Positions 30,634 through 42,500 of a stretch of DNA of 64,000 bases are shown here, one piece after another. The position numbers and the translations under genes are program-made. The first letter of the stretch is position 1; each line of letters opens with the position of its first letter. The stretch comes from Acer yangbiense. Its lineage: Eukaryota > Streptophyta > Magnoliopsida > Sapindales > Sapindaceae. Where the stretch lies: assembly GCA_008009225.1 (NCBI GenBank), contig CM017765.1, forward strand, positions 9,362,001-9,426,000, written 5' to 3'. The notes under the pieces were generated by a model. It worked only from the letters and a program-made list of their open reading frames with translations, was not told where the DNA came from and did no database searches.

Positions 30634-31567
30634 TGATGCAGCGGAATATTCAATGCAAAACAACAATAGATAAAAGATAGGATAAACGATTCGGATCCGT
30701 TGATTCGTGCACGAATACCGGAAACGAACCCTACTATTATGCTGTTGATCCGCGCACGGATACCAGGATAACAGGCTACTGATAACATTCAACTTCGCGC
30801 ACGAAGGATTGTTAACAGGCTTCAAATACTTTAATCTTCGCAAAGAATGTTGTACATGGATAGTTGAGAAACAATTCTCTATATTTTTTTATTCATCAAA
30901 AATTAAAAAACAAACAACTGGTTGCAATGAATTTAAATAGGAAAACAAACTAAACCTAAAAGATCCAAAACCTTGAATCCTAAACGGATTCAGACTCCTC
31001 AAATAACATAAATATAAAAAGGACTCCAAGACTCAATCCTAAACTAAAAAGGAAACTAACAATGAAACTAACAAGGACTCAAAAACATCCAGCTCATCCA
31101 GCTCAAGTCTTTGCGCAACACGATAGATAGCCAAATTTGGGCCTTTTGTGATCTATTATGGAGGACGGAGTCTTCATAACATCTGTAGGGCTCGTCTTGG
31201 GCTTTCCGGAAACATATTATAATAGACGATCCGACCACATATTCCCTCTGTAGAGGTCCCCGAAGTTCAGCCCGGCAGCTCTCGTCCAGCTCACGGCGTC
31301 AAGCTCTCATCCAGCTCAAGTATTCGCGCAACAAGATAGATGGCAGAATTTGGGCCTGTTGTGATTTGTTACGGAGGACAGAGTCTTCATAACATCTGTA
31401 GGGCCCGTCTTGAGCTTTCCGGAAACATATTATAATAGATGATCCGACCCTATATGCCCTCTATAGAGGTCCACGAAGTTCAGCCCGGATTTGGTTGGTC
31501 CACGCGACCCAAATACGAATTCGTCACCCACTCCATGTATTCCATTGCCTTAGCTGCTGCTGCATCA
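30634..31567 (-). repeat. TRIM-like element 5' LTR (934 bp)
   Basis: Homologous to 29286-30175 but with about 44 bp extra near 30775-30820 (the region containing GATAACATTCAACTTCGCGC), apparently gained by local duplication or lost from the other LTR. It carries the same internal tandem duplication. Confidence 0.9.
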
Positions 31568-31572
31568 CTTAT

Positions 31573-32459
31573 CCTAAGGAAAGTAACATTTTGGAGTTCG
31601 AAGTGTGGGAGCACCATGCCACGTCTTGCCTAGACGTTAAATCGTGCGCTTGGTGGGAGGCAACCCACTTAGGTGCATTTCATTTTTAGCTTAAATTTTG
31701 TTTTTATTTAGTCATTTAATTTTTGTTTTTTTGTTTTTATTTTTGCTTAGAATAAGGTTGTGAGTTGTTTGTGATAGTGGATTTAGGACTTGAATGATCA
31801 CATATTTTGTCCACATGGATTGTGATGATAACTCTTGATGAACTTACATTTCTATATCTCTTGAGTTGATTATGAGCATATAGGATGTTATGGAACCACT
31901 TGATTCCAAATTTTGGGATATTTTTTAAAATGGACAATTGATGTTGTTTTGACTCTTTGATTGTGGATGTGTGTTGCGCCGCGTTTATCGGTTTATATCT
32001 AATTTAGGTTTGGGGGTGTGTGCGCAACACCGTCTCTTGTTTGCAATGTGTGCAAATATTTTGAGCCTAATTTTTCAAAAATTTTGAAAATGTTGTGATA
32101 ATGCCATGTTTGAGCATATTTTGCTTATTGAGATTGTGCAATTGTGTGTGCAAGTAAGGAATTGTGCATCTTTGCCATGCTTAGTTTAGATTAATTTCAT
32201 GCCATTTAGGGTTGCATTGAGCAAAGCGCGCTAGTTCTTTTCTCGTGATGTTAGAGTGAATATTCAATTGTGCTTAAAGGTTAGGAATTAATAATGGAGA
32301 CTTCCTGTGAGGTTCATAAACACGGCCTTAAAAAACGTATTTTGAGGGAATGTTTTCACTCTTTAAACACTCATGCAAACACACATGTTAAATATTTTTA
32401 AAATGTCTCATTCGCACTTAAATGTTGTTTGCCATAGAACATATTGACTGCTTGTGGAT
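31573..32459 (+). mobile_element. G2 gypsy internal 3' region, fragment A
   Basis: Non-coding sequence with GCTTGGTGGGAGGCAACCCA at 31650-31669, a motif that follows the end of pol in many plant Tat/Athila-type gypsy elements, and TTTAGGTTTGGGGGTGTG near 32005. It is homologous to the G1 interior after 51940. The last five bases, TGGAT, are the G1 target duplication, so this sequence continues at 55954. Its upstream coding part and 5' LTR are not seen in the window. Confidence 0.7.
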
Positions 32460-33433
32460 TCATCAGTCATTTATTGTATATGTTTTTTATCCTCATTCCT
32501 CCAATCAATTGCTTGTTTCTCGAGTCTTTTTGGGTTTTAATTTGTGTGTTTGAGCATTTTTCAGGTTATTGGATCCAAATGAGGTGTTTAAAGTATTTCA
32601 GAGAAAAAAGGTGATTTTGGGTGATTCAAGGGGCTTTTATGCAATTAGCCATCAACTGCCATAAAAACCGCTGTGAATATCCACAGCGGAGCTCGGAGCG
32701 CTTGCAAAAACAGTGTAAACCGCTGCCAAAACCGCTATAGCTTTCGCAGCGGTAGCCCGTCACAGTGCAGATCATCAATATTGCGGGGCCTATATCTCTC
32801 AGCTCCGATAGAATTGTGTGTCCTACCACCTATGGATTTGAAACCCCGGAAGTCTAGTTTCCAACCCAATTACGGATTGTCAATCCGAATTTTCTAGAAG
32901 AAGTTATGCCCGTTTAAATGCCCAAAGGTCAGATCAGTCAGTCATAAAATCCGTGAATACTTTCAGGATTTGTTTCGCAAGTTGTCGGAACGGGAAATAT
33001 TACCTTCTTTGACATGTGTGAGAGTCTTGGGAAGCAAGTAGACATCTAATCCTTATCTTCCTTCAATAAGTAATCAATTTGGATGGATTAGGAAAGAAAT
33101 AGAATTCCAAATAGGCTTGTATTCTCAAAGGGAATAGATTTCCTTGTTGTTTAAGGTCATGGCTTTGCATCTACACCTATTTAATCCCCTTTGAGCCCTA
33201 ATTTCAGGAGACCAACTAGAGAGCCAGCCAAGGGAGGTCCCAAGCCACCAAGGGGGCCATCCCCCATCACCATCATCCATCTTTACACATCGAGGGTTTG
33301 CAAGATGAAGAAGACTCACCATGGAAGACGAGAAGAAGTCGTTGAAGGCATCAATGGGTTTTATCTCCTCTATCTCTTGTCTTGTTATTTTCATGATGCG
33401 TAACTAACTCCATACTAGGGAGTCAATGTGAAC
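32460..33433 (+). repeat. G1 5' LTR, left part (interrupted by C2)
   Basis: It aligns with 54241-55225 of the 3' LTR. The first base pair of the terminus is TC instead of TG. It holds inverted CCGCTG/CAGCGG motifs (about 32667-32755). The final five bases, TGAAC, are the C2 target duplication. Confidence 0.93.
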
Positions 33434-35153
33434 TGAAACAAATAATAGCACGGTGTGTATAAAGCTATCTAGAGGGGGGGTGAATAGATTTTACGCTTTT
33501 TACCCAATTTTTCGTGTTAGTCAAAATTATGAAAATGCCCTCAAGATAATATAACCAAGCAATTGTAATATGGTGCGGAAATTAAAACAACACTTGGTTT
33601 TTACGTGGAAACCCTCACGGGAAAAACCACGGGCTATGTAAGTAAGCCACACTCGAACCTCGAATCCACTAAATGTGCAAACGATTACAACCTAATCCCG
33701 GAAGTAATCACACACCTACCTAATCCCGGTATGAGTGAACCTAGTCCAATTTGCTTGCGTTCTAAGCAACCTAATCCCGGATGCTACACACAAGACTTAC
33801 TTTCTCTATGAAGAGAATACAACCCTAAGTGAATATATGTAAATATCCAAAATGCAACATAGAGCAAGGGAAACCCTATATGCTTATCTAAGATGATTAA
33901 TATGCAATTAAGAACAATCCTAGATATCAAAACTAAATGACATGTCAATTAGTTTAGCTAATCAATATTAAGCACAAAACCTAATATGCAAGCACAATAT
34001 AAAATCTCAAACATACATCATACTCATCTCAATATTGTATCTAAAGCATACAAAATAACAAACAAGTAATTAATTGAGATTGCTAGAAAAGAGAAACACA
34101 AAACATGTAAGATATTAGTGAAAAGCTTACCAAGCAAAGTATGATGAAGATTCCATGCTAGATGACATCTAGATGATCTAAGATGATGCTAGATGATGAT
34201 TGATGATCATGAAAAAGTGTTTGAGAATCAAGAATGGAGTTCTTGGAATTTTTCTTCTCTTTGAAAAATATCCTAAGTATGAATTCTGAATATGAACTCT
34301 CTTGATTGACCTAAAGTCAAAGTGGCATATATATAGGGGGCCAAATCAAAGTGTGGTCGTTTAAGTAAGTTTCAAAGAAACGCGCCAATCGGCGGTTTCA
34401 ATCGGCGGCCAGGCCGCCGTTCATGACCGCCGAATTGAGCTCGTGAAGAACAGAGCATAAACGGCGGTTCATTCGGCGGTTTAGTGACCGCCGATTCCAA
34501 CCGTCGAAACAGAACAGAGAGATCAAAATCAACCAGGTATGAACGGCGGTTTCGAACGGCGGTTTCATGCCCGCCGTTTCAACCGCCGAAATAGACTGAG
34601 AGATAAATCAATTAGGTCTTGAAACGGCGGTTTCGAACGGCGGTCGTGACCGCCGATCTTAACCGCAGATATGCTTCAGACCAATCTTGACTGAAACGGC
34701 GGTTTCAGTCGGCGGCCAGGCCGCCGATCATAACCGCCGATCACCTAGATAGGTGAAAACCAAGGAGAAGCCAAGGGCATTCTCCATAGGCGGTCCTCGC
34801 GCTAAACCAAGCACATTCTCGTGCATGCGCGGACGTTTCCGAAAGTTATCGGGAAACGAATTACACAACAACAAGACACAATTACACACAACAAAATATA
34901 ATAAATAAGTGCAAGTGTGAATTGTGACAAACGAAGAGAATGCACACATATGCAATGAATGTTTAGTGTGTGTGTGCAACTAATCTCTTCAAAGAAAAGT
35001 AAGCACATAGAAATTTACCTTCGGTGCTTATCAACACGAGGTCTTCAAAGGGCTTCGAACAAGAAGACCGATACTTAGGCTACCCTTACAAAGAACCCCC
35101 ACATATGGTTTGATCACGAAATAAGCCAATTAAAAACAACGGGAATCCTTACA
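33434..35153 (-). repeat. C2 3' LTR (1720 bp)
   Basis: On the minus strand it starts TGTAAGGATTCCC after the PPT and ends GTTTCA before the TGAAC duplication. The CCGCCG motif array is at 34380-34740 and the TATA box at 34328-34335. Confidence 0.96.
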
Positions 35154-35169
35154 ATCTCCCCCTTTGGCT
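35154..35169 (-). other. C2 polypurine tract
   Basis: The minus strand reads AGCCAAAGGGGGAGAT next to the 3' LTR, identical to N1 and N2. Confidence 0.93.
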
Positions 35170-36431
35170 ATTTCGTGACAAAACCATCACTCACAATGAT
35201 TCCTCACAAAAAATAGAAACTACGGGACTATAATGATATTCTACATTACAAAGAGATAAGCTAATGCAACTTGAAGTCTTCAATCCTCTTGTAGAATAAT
35301 CAATCCCTGAAAAGAGTTTCTAACATTTCTAATACAAGAAAAGTGTGAGATTAATCATGTGAGAACAATACCAAGCATTTGCATTTTTAGAATTTAGGCA
35401 CAACATTACCAAATGTATGCAATGTATGATAAATGCAATGCTCCCCCTCAACGGGTTACTCCCCCTCAATGTATGTTCTCCCCAAAGAGTACAATAGCTT
35501 CTATATTTTGCACCTCCCCTTACCATATCCTACTCCCCCTTTTTGTCATGATATAGGCAAAGGAGTAGTCCCCAACCGGGTCACTCATAGCAACGAGAGA
35601 CAGAAGCATGCAAGACTTGCATATACATATAAGTCACTTTATGCACTTCAATTAATTTGAGAGAAACAAGGAGATTTATTTTGAGAAAATGTGTGAATCC
35701 AACATGCTTTGCATACAAGACATATAGCATTCAAGTCCAAAATACAATGGTATTTGGCAAAGCAAATGACAAAGGTTTCTGATAAGAATTCAAACCAATT
35801 TCACCAATGTCATGGGAAAAGCAAGGATATAGAGATTATGGATTTCAATTTAAGAGCAACTATATCAAACTTTATAAGCGAAACATGGCATGAGCGACTT
35901 TGCACCCTATTTGATTTTTCCGGATAAAATTATCTGTATGATAGTAACCATGTTCAACTAATAAAGAAAGAGAGACATTTGGAATGTAAATTCCTTTGAA
36001 TGGATACAAGATCCTTTATTCATTTTGAGTCTCATAAGTTTTCACACAAGTTTTGCATTTTTAAGAATATGCAATCATCAATTCATGCTTTTCATGTGAG
36101 CATGTTATATGAATTTCATACTTTTTCATTTGTCATAAGCATGTTATTAAAGAATCATCATGTCATGGAGATAATCATAGGTCATTCAAATCATACTTCC
36201 AATGTAAATCTCCTAGTCCAAAAATGCATGTTTGAACATAAATATGACATGGATTGTAGACAAGCAAGGTTCACACTTATGGAATTTTAAAACATATATA
36301 CATATGTACAACCAAGCTTACTCAAGCAATTAAAAGAAGAGGCATAAGATATTTCAAATTTTTTGCAAGATACAAGAATGCAAAATAGCTCTCTTTGCTT
36401 GAGTTCCCCATATGGGGTCAATCATAGAACA
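35170..36431 (-). other. C2 3' untranslated region
   Basis: About 1.26 kb of non-coding sequence between the pol stop and the PPT. No env-like frame is present, unlike the SIRE1 type element of soybean. Extra GGGGGAG purine runs occur on the minus strand near 35440, 35460 and 35530. Confidence 0.85.
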
Positions 36432-39400
36432 TCACTCCACAAGACATACCCCAATAGATCTACTAAGAGTTTTAAATCGAGTAGCATCTAAGGGTTTAGT
36501 AAATAGGTCCGCAAGTTGATCATTAGTACCTACATGTTCAAGTACTATGCATTTATTTTCAACAAGCTCTCTAATGAAGTGATGGCGGATGTCAATATGC
36601 TTAGTTCTAGAATGTTGCACCGGATTCTTGGAAATATTAATGGCACTCATGTTATCACAAAAGAGAGTGAGAGTACCTTGGTTGAATCCGTAATCCACTA
36701 GCATTTGCTTCATCCACATAAGTTGAGTGCATCCACTCCCCGCGGCTATGTACTCGGCTTCCGCCGTGGACAAGGAAATCGAGTTTTGCTTCTTGCAAAA
36801 CCACGACACCAAGTTGTTGCCTAGAAAGAAGCAACCGCCCGATGTGCTCTTCCTATCATCACAATTTCCTGCCCAATCCGCATCACTATATCCTATAAGA
36901 CTAGGATTAGTGTCAAATGAGTACCAAATCCCATAGTTGGAAGTCCCATTCACAAAGCGAATGACTCTCTTAACCGAAGAGAGATGGGACTCCTTGGGAT
37001 CGGATTGGTACGTAGCACAAACTCCTACACTAAATGATATATCGGGCCTACTTGCGGTCAAATAGAGCAAGCTCCCTATCATGCCACGATATAAGGTTTG
37101 GTCCACACTTTTACCGCTAGCATCCTTGCTTAGCTTCAAAGTGGTGCTCATAGGAGTGTCACAATGTTTGGCTTTTTCAAGACCAAACTTCTTCACAAGG
37201 TTTTTGGCATATTTGGCTTGGGTTATGAAGATCCCATTATCAAGTTGCCTAATTTGCAAACCTAGGAAGTAATTAAGCTCACCAACAAGACTCATCTCAA
37301 ATTCATGAGACATAACATCAACAAATTGTTGGACCTTGGTGTTGTTGGTGGAGCCAAACACTATGTCATCGACATATATTTGAGCTATGAAAAGCTCATC
37401 ATTGTCTCTCTTGATGAATAGTGTCTTGTCAACACTACCTCTTGTGTAGTTATTGTCAACAAGAAATTGAGTGAGGCGCTCATACCAAGCCCTCGGTGCT
37501 TGTTTCAACCCATATAGTGCCTTCTTGAGGCGATAGACATGGTTGGGGTGGTGTGCATCCACAAACCCCTTGGGTTGTTCAACAAACACTTCCTCTTGCA
37601 AGAAGCCATTGAGGAAGGCACTCTTGACGTCCATTTGGTGCAATTTGAACTTGTGCACACAAGAGATGGACAAGAGAAGCCTAATAGACTCTAGACGGGC
37701 AACGGGAGCAAATGTCTCCTCAAAGTCGATACCCTCAATTTGAGAGTACCCTTGTGCTACAAGTCTAGCCTTGTTCCGCACTATGTTGCCATCCTCATCG
37801 GATTTGTTCCTAAATATCCATTTAGTGCCTATGACATTAGTGGTCTTAGGCCTAGGAACTAGAGTCCAAACCTCATTCCTTTCGAATTGGTTTAGCTCTT
37901 CTTGCATGGCAAGAACCCAAAATTCATCATGTAAGGCTTCTTCAACCTTTTTGGGTTCAATTTGAGAGGTGTAGCAAGTATAGCTAATAAGATTAGCAAG
38001 TTGACGTCTAGTCCTAACACCCTCATTAACATCTCCAATAACATCCTCTTTGTTATGGAGTCTTCTAACCCATGGAGCGGGTTCATTAGAGTCCAAGTTA
38101 GGAACTCTAGTAATGGGTTGTGTGACTTCATTAGATGTCCCAACATTGGGAGTCACCACAACCCTCTCCAAAGGAGTGTCATCCTCTAGAACATCATCCT
38201 CCTCATGGTCATTAGACTTGAGCCTAGTATCATCAATGACCACATTTGATGATTCCATGACGGTTCGAGTCTTCAAGTTGAAAACTCTATAGGCTTTACT
38301 ATTCAAGGCGTAGCCAATAAAGATACCCTCATCACTCTTAGCATCAAACTTGCCAAGTTGATCACGGTCATTTAAAATGTAGCATTTGCTTCCAAATGTG
38401 TGGAAGTAGCTAACATTTGGCTTCCTACCCTTCCATAGCTCATAGGAGGTGTTTCTAGAACCGGGCCTTAGGAACACACGATTTCCTATATAGCAAGCCG
38501 TATTGATAGCTTCGGCCCATAGGTTCCTAGGGACATTGTTGCTAAGCAACATCACTCGGGCCATCTCTTGGAGGACCCTATTCTTCCTCTCAACAACTCC
38601 ATTTTGTTGAGGTGTCCTAGGAGCCGAAAACTCATGGGAGATGCCTAAGCTATCACAAAAGCTTTCAAAAGAGGCATTCTCAAACTCTCTCCCATGGTCA
38701 CTTCTAATCCGTTTAATGCTTCTAATGTTAGATTTCATTTCATTTTGTAATTTAGTACAAAGCATTTTAAACTTATCAAAAGTTTCGGATTTTTCTCTAA
38801 GAAAGTATGTCCATGTAAATCTAGAGAAATCATCAACACATACAAAAATGTATCTCTTTCCACCCAAACTTTCGGTTTGCATGGGACCCATGAGGTCCAT
38901 GTGGAGAAGCTCAAGAGGCTCCTTGGTGGTGAGATACTTACCCTTTTTGTGCATGCTTTTAGTTTGCTTTCCTTGTTGGCAAGGTCCACAAACACCATTG
39001 GCTTTCTTCCCAAGCTTAGGGAGGCCACGCACACACTCGAACTTTCCAAGGGTCCGTAGATCCCTAAAGTTCATGTGGCCAAGTCTTTCATGCCACAACT
39101 CAATTTGCTCATCCATGGACACATTGTTTGAGACTATTCTAGCTTCAAGACAATAGCAATTGTCGCTAGATCTCATACCTTTCAATAAGGTTTGTCCATC
39201 GGGCTTTAGGATCGAGCAATCATCTTTACAAAACAAGACGGAATATCCTTCATCACTTAGATGTGAAATGCTTATTAAATTGGCCTTCAAGCCATCAACA
39301 AATAAAGCATCGGATAAGGAGGGTAATCCGGGAACGGAAATGGTTCCTTTCCCTACTACTTTCTTTTTGGATCCATCACCAAAAGTGACAAATCCACCTT

Positions 39401-40742
39401 CCTCCATAACAAGAGTCTCGAAGAAACTCTTGTTTCCCGTCATGTGCCTAGAGCACCCACTATCTAGATACCAAAAATTAGAAGAATTTGCCTTCAAGGC
39501 TATTTGAGCAACATGGCAAACAATGTCATTCTTTCTAATCCACCTAGAAACAATCTTAGCTTTCTTAGTGGTCTTTGGTATATGGGCTCTAGATGTCCTA
39601 GGATCATGTATAATAATATTATCATTCCTAGGAACATGCATCATGGCTCTTTTCTTTTTCTTCTCAATCATGCTTTGTTTTCTACACATTTTAATATATT
39701 GAAAGCAATTTGGTCTAATATGACCATCACAACCACAAAAGTGACAAATAGGGATGAAATAAGAAATCATACCTTGCCTTTGTCTTTGTGGATGAAAGGG
39801 TTCAATCCTTCTTCGTTGTTGAACCGGTCTTGGTTGCTTCCTAGCTTGAGGTTGCATGATAGGTCTCTTTCCTTTGTGAGCCATTTGAGGAGGAATGTTG
39901 GCTTGAGAGACCCTAGGGGGTTGAGCTTGAGATTTCCTTCTTGGACCCATCTTCACTTGTGCATTAGAGCATTGTCCTACTTCTAATTTCTTTCTAGGAG
40001 CTTGCACAAATGAAGTTTCTTCTTTCTTCAAGCTCTTGACAAACACGGTCTTGTTAGAGGTAGAGATCTTCTTGTCATCTTCATACCCAAGACCCCTCTT
40101 GTCACATGGACTCTTTCCAACACCAAGCATATGGTCAAGCTTCTTGGTGCTAGAATCAATCCTAGTCATAGAATTTCTAACTTCTTCAAGCTCACTCTTT
40201 AGACTTTCTTCATTCCTCCTAGATAGAGCTAACTCCTCTCTTAGCTTATCTTCTATCTTCTTGAATTTTTCCACTTGTTCACCTAAGTGGTCATTATGAG
40301 ATGCAAGCTCAAGATTTTCTTCTCTCAACATCTTGATCTTTCTTATGCTTTTGATTGCTAAATCATTAAACTCGGCATGGCATTTAGCAAGCACCTTTTT
40401 CTCCACAAAACTACTTATGGAGTTAGACGAGGAATCACTTTCTTCTTCACTTGAGTCATTTTCCTCTTGACTCATTTCCTCTTTCTCACTAGCACTTTTG
40501 CTCTTATGTGAGGAGGCAAAAGCTAGGAGGTTAGCCATGAGCTCTTCTTCACTTGAAGACTCATCTTCCTCATTGGAGTCATCACTACTCCCACTCCAAG
40601 TGGCGGCCATCACTTTGCTTTTCTTCTTTTCATTGTGATTAGCACATTCGGGGGCAAAGTGACCAATCCCACCACATTCAAAGCATCGGACCCCTCTCCT
40701 TTCGGTCCTCTCTTGTTTAGGCTCAAACTTCTTGAAGGAACT
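36432..40742 (-). pseudogene. C2 gag-pol, 3' segment (Gag knuckles to RNase H), cut by N2
   Basis: The open frame runs from the N2 junction through the first CCHC knuckle CFECGGIGHFAPEC, the coiled coil, the second knuckle CHFCGCDGHIRPNC, protease LDSGCSRHMTG, integrase, RT with YVDDIV and RNase H ending ADLFTKPLD. It has no stops. It continues in phase with 48815-47935: with one GAACT copy retained, the two parts total 5187 bases, the same as C1. It differs from C1 by a modest number of residue changes. It is now disrupted, because translation from the real start would enter the N2 LTR. Confidence 0.95.
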
Positions 40743-42422
40743 TGTAAGGATTCCCGTTTTGTTGATTGGCTTATTTCGTGGTCAAACCACATGTTGGGGT
40801 TTTGAATGTAAGGGTAGTCCAAGTGTTTAGTGTTGAAGATCAAAGGCCCTTCCATGACCTCAAGATTCAAGCACGCCAAAGGTATAATCTCTTGTGCTTG
40901 TTTTTCTTTGAAGAGATTTAGTAGCACACACTCACTTAGCATTCTTGCTATGATTGCATACTTGCTTATTTTTATGTGCATCTCTTCACATGTCACTTTA
41001 CACACTAGCACTTTGGTTGATATATCTTGTTGTGTGTATATGTGCCTTATAATTCGTTTCCCGACATTGTTCGGAAACGTCTGCGCTTGCACTAATGAGT
41101 GCTTGGTTTCGCGCGAAGACCGCCTATGGAGAATGCCCTTGGCTTCTCCTTGGTTTTCACCATTGTTGGTGATCGGCGGTTATGATCGGCGGCCTGGCCG
41201 CCGAATGAAACCGCCGTTTCAGTCCAGATTGGTCTGAAGCAATTATGCGGTCAAGATCGGCGGTCACGACCGCCGTTCGAAACCGCCGTTCATACCTGAT
41301 CGATTTTAATCTCTCGGGTTTGATTCGGCGGTTGGATCGGCGGTCGCGAAACCGCCGAATGAAACCGCCGTTAATGCTCTGTTCTTCACGAGCTCAATTC
41401 AGCGGTCGTAATCGGCGGCCTGGCCGCCGATTGAAACCGCCGAACGGTGCGTTTCAGGGGCAAAAGTGTCTTTTCACATGCCCAATTCTTGATGTCTATA
41501 AATATCTTGTTTTCTCAATCTCTGAATAAGTTTTTTGAGCAATTAGAACCCTAATCTTTCAAGAGAGATTTTTGAGAAAAAATCAAATCAAGAACCTATC
41601 TTTAAACACTCAAATCAATTCCCTTTTGCATCAAATTTCATATTTGATCTTCTATGCCTTCATAGAATTGATCCATGCATGGTTTTGAATCATCACATCT
41701 TATTTGGTATGTTCTTCACTAATTTCATATTACTTTAGTGTTTTTCATATTAATACATCTCTTTAATTACTTGTATGCTTTTGATTATATGCTAGATACA
41801 AGTTAGAGATTATTTGTGATGGAAATTAATTGAGTGTTGTTTGTGATAGCTAATTAGGTTTTTAATTAATCTTGATTAGCTAAGCTATTTCACATGTCAT
41901 TTAGCAATTGATATCTAGGGTTGATTAAATTGATTATATCATCATCCTAGATAAGCATCTAAGGTTACCTAGCCTTGTTTGTTATTTGAATATTCATATA
42001 TATATTCACATAGGTTGTTTCTCTTCTTAGAGAAGTAAGTCTTGAGGCTAAGAGTGCTTAGGCCTCAAGCAAATTGGAATAGGGTTGCTAATAAAGGCCC
42101 GCTGGGTAGAAGTGAGGGGTTACAGACCGGAATGTTAGACGAGGTCTACATAGGTTGTAAACTTCATTTCAATTAGTGATTTCGAGTTCCGAGTGTGGCG
42201 CACTATACAGCCCGTGGTTTTTCCCAGTGGTTGGGTTTCCACGTATACATCAAGTGTTATTTAAATTCCGCACTATATTACACTTGTATGTATTTTTGAC
42301 TAGTAGGGGCATTTTCGTAAAATTGACTTGCATGCGAAAATTGGGTAATAATAGCTAAAATCTATTCACCCCCCCCTCTAGCTTTATATTGAACACGCCT
42401 CGAGTATTTTTATGAACTTTCA
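40743..42422 (+). repeat. N2 5' LTR (1680 bp)
   Basis: TGTAAGGATTCCC...CTTTCA. The inverted CCGCCG motif array is at 41172-41450 and TATAAATAT at 41497-41505. R-U5 is of the same broad type as the 3' half of the N1 3' LTR. Confidence 0.95.
41172..41450 (+). promoter_or_regulatory. N2 U3 CCGCCG/CGGCGG motif array
   Basis: More than fifteen GGCGG or CCGCC half-sites in both orientations, including the palindrome GGCGGCCTGGCCGCC twice. It lies about 50 bp upstream of the TATA box. It contains GCCGCC cores like ERF-binding GCC boxes. Function is inferred from position and conservation. Confidence 0.6.
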
Positions 42423-42424
42423 AT

Positions 42425-42436
42425 TGGTATCAGAGC
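42425..42436 (+). other. N2 primer-binding site (tRNA-iMet)
   Basis: TGGTATCAGAGC lies two bases after the 5' LTR, identical to C1 and C2. Confidence 0.93.
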
Positions 42437-42500
42437 GGGTTCCTAGATATACTTAGGTGATCCTAGCTCATTTTAGGTGTGTTGTGCATTTGTGTGATTT

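Larger units (their letters stand above)
29286..31567 (-). mobile_element. Small non-autonomous LTR element (TRIM-like), 2282 bp
   Basis: Two LTRs (29286-30175 and 30634-31567) with TGATGCAGC...GCTGCATCA ends flank only 458 bp of internal sequence. A perfect duplication CTTAT lies at 29281-29285 and 31568-31572. The PBS sits left of the right LTR on the minus strand, so the element reads right to left. The purine-rich CCTGAAGAGAA beside 30176 is its polypurine tract. There are no enzyme genes. The LTRs are long for a TRIM (about 0.9 kb), so it could also be called a short LARD. I do not recognise the family. Confidence 0.9.

Noticed and set aside
40610..41092. A 160-residue minus-strand frame spanning the N2/C2 junction
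   Set aside because: It joins LTR antisense to gag out of the Gag frame; it is a chance frame made by the insertion.
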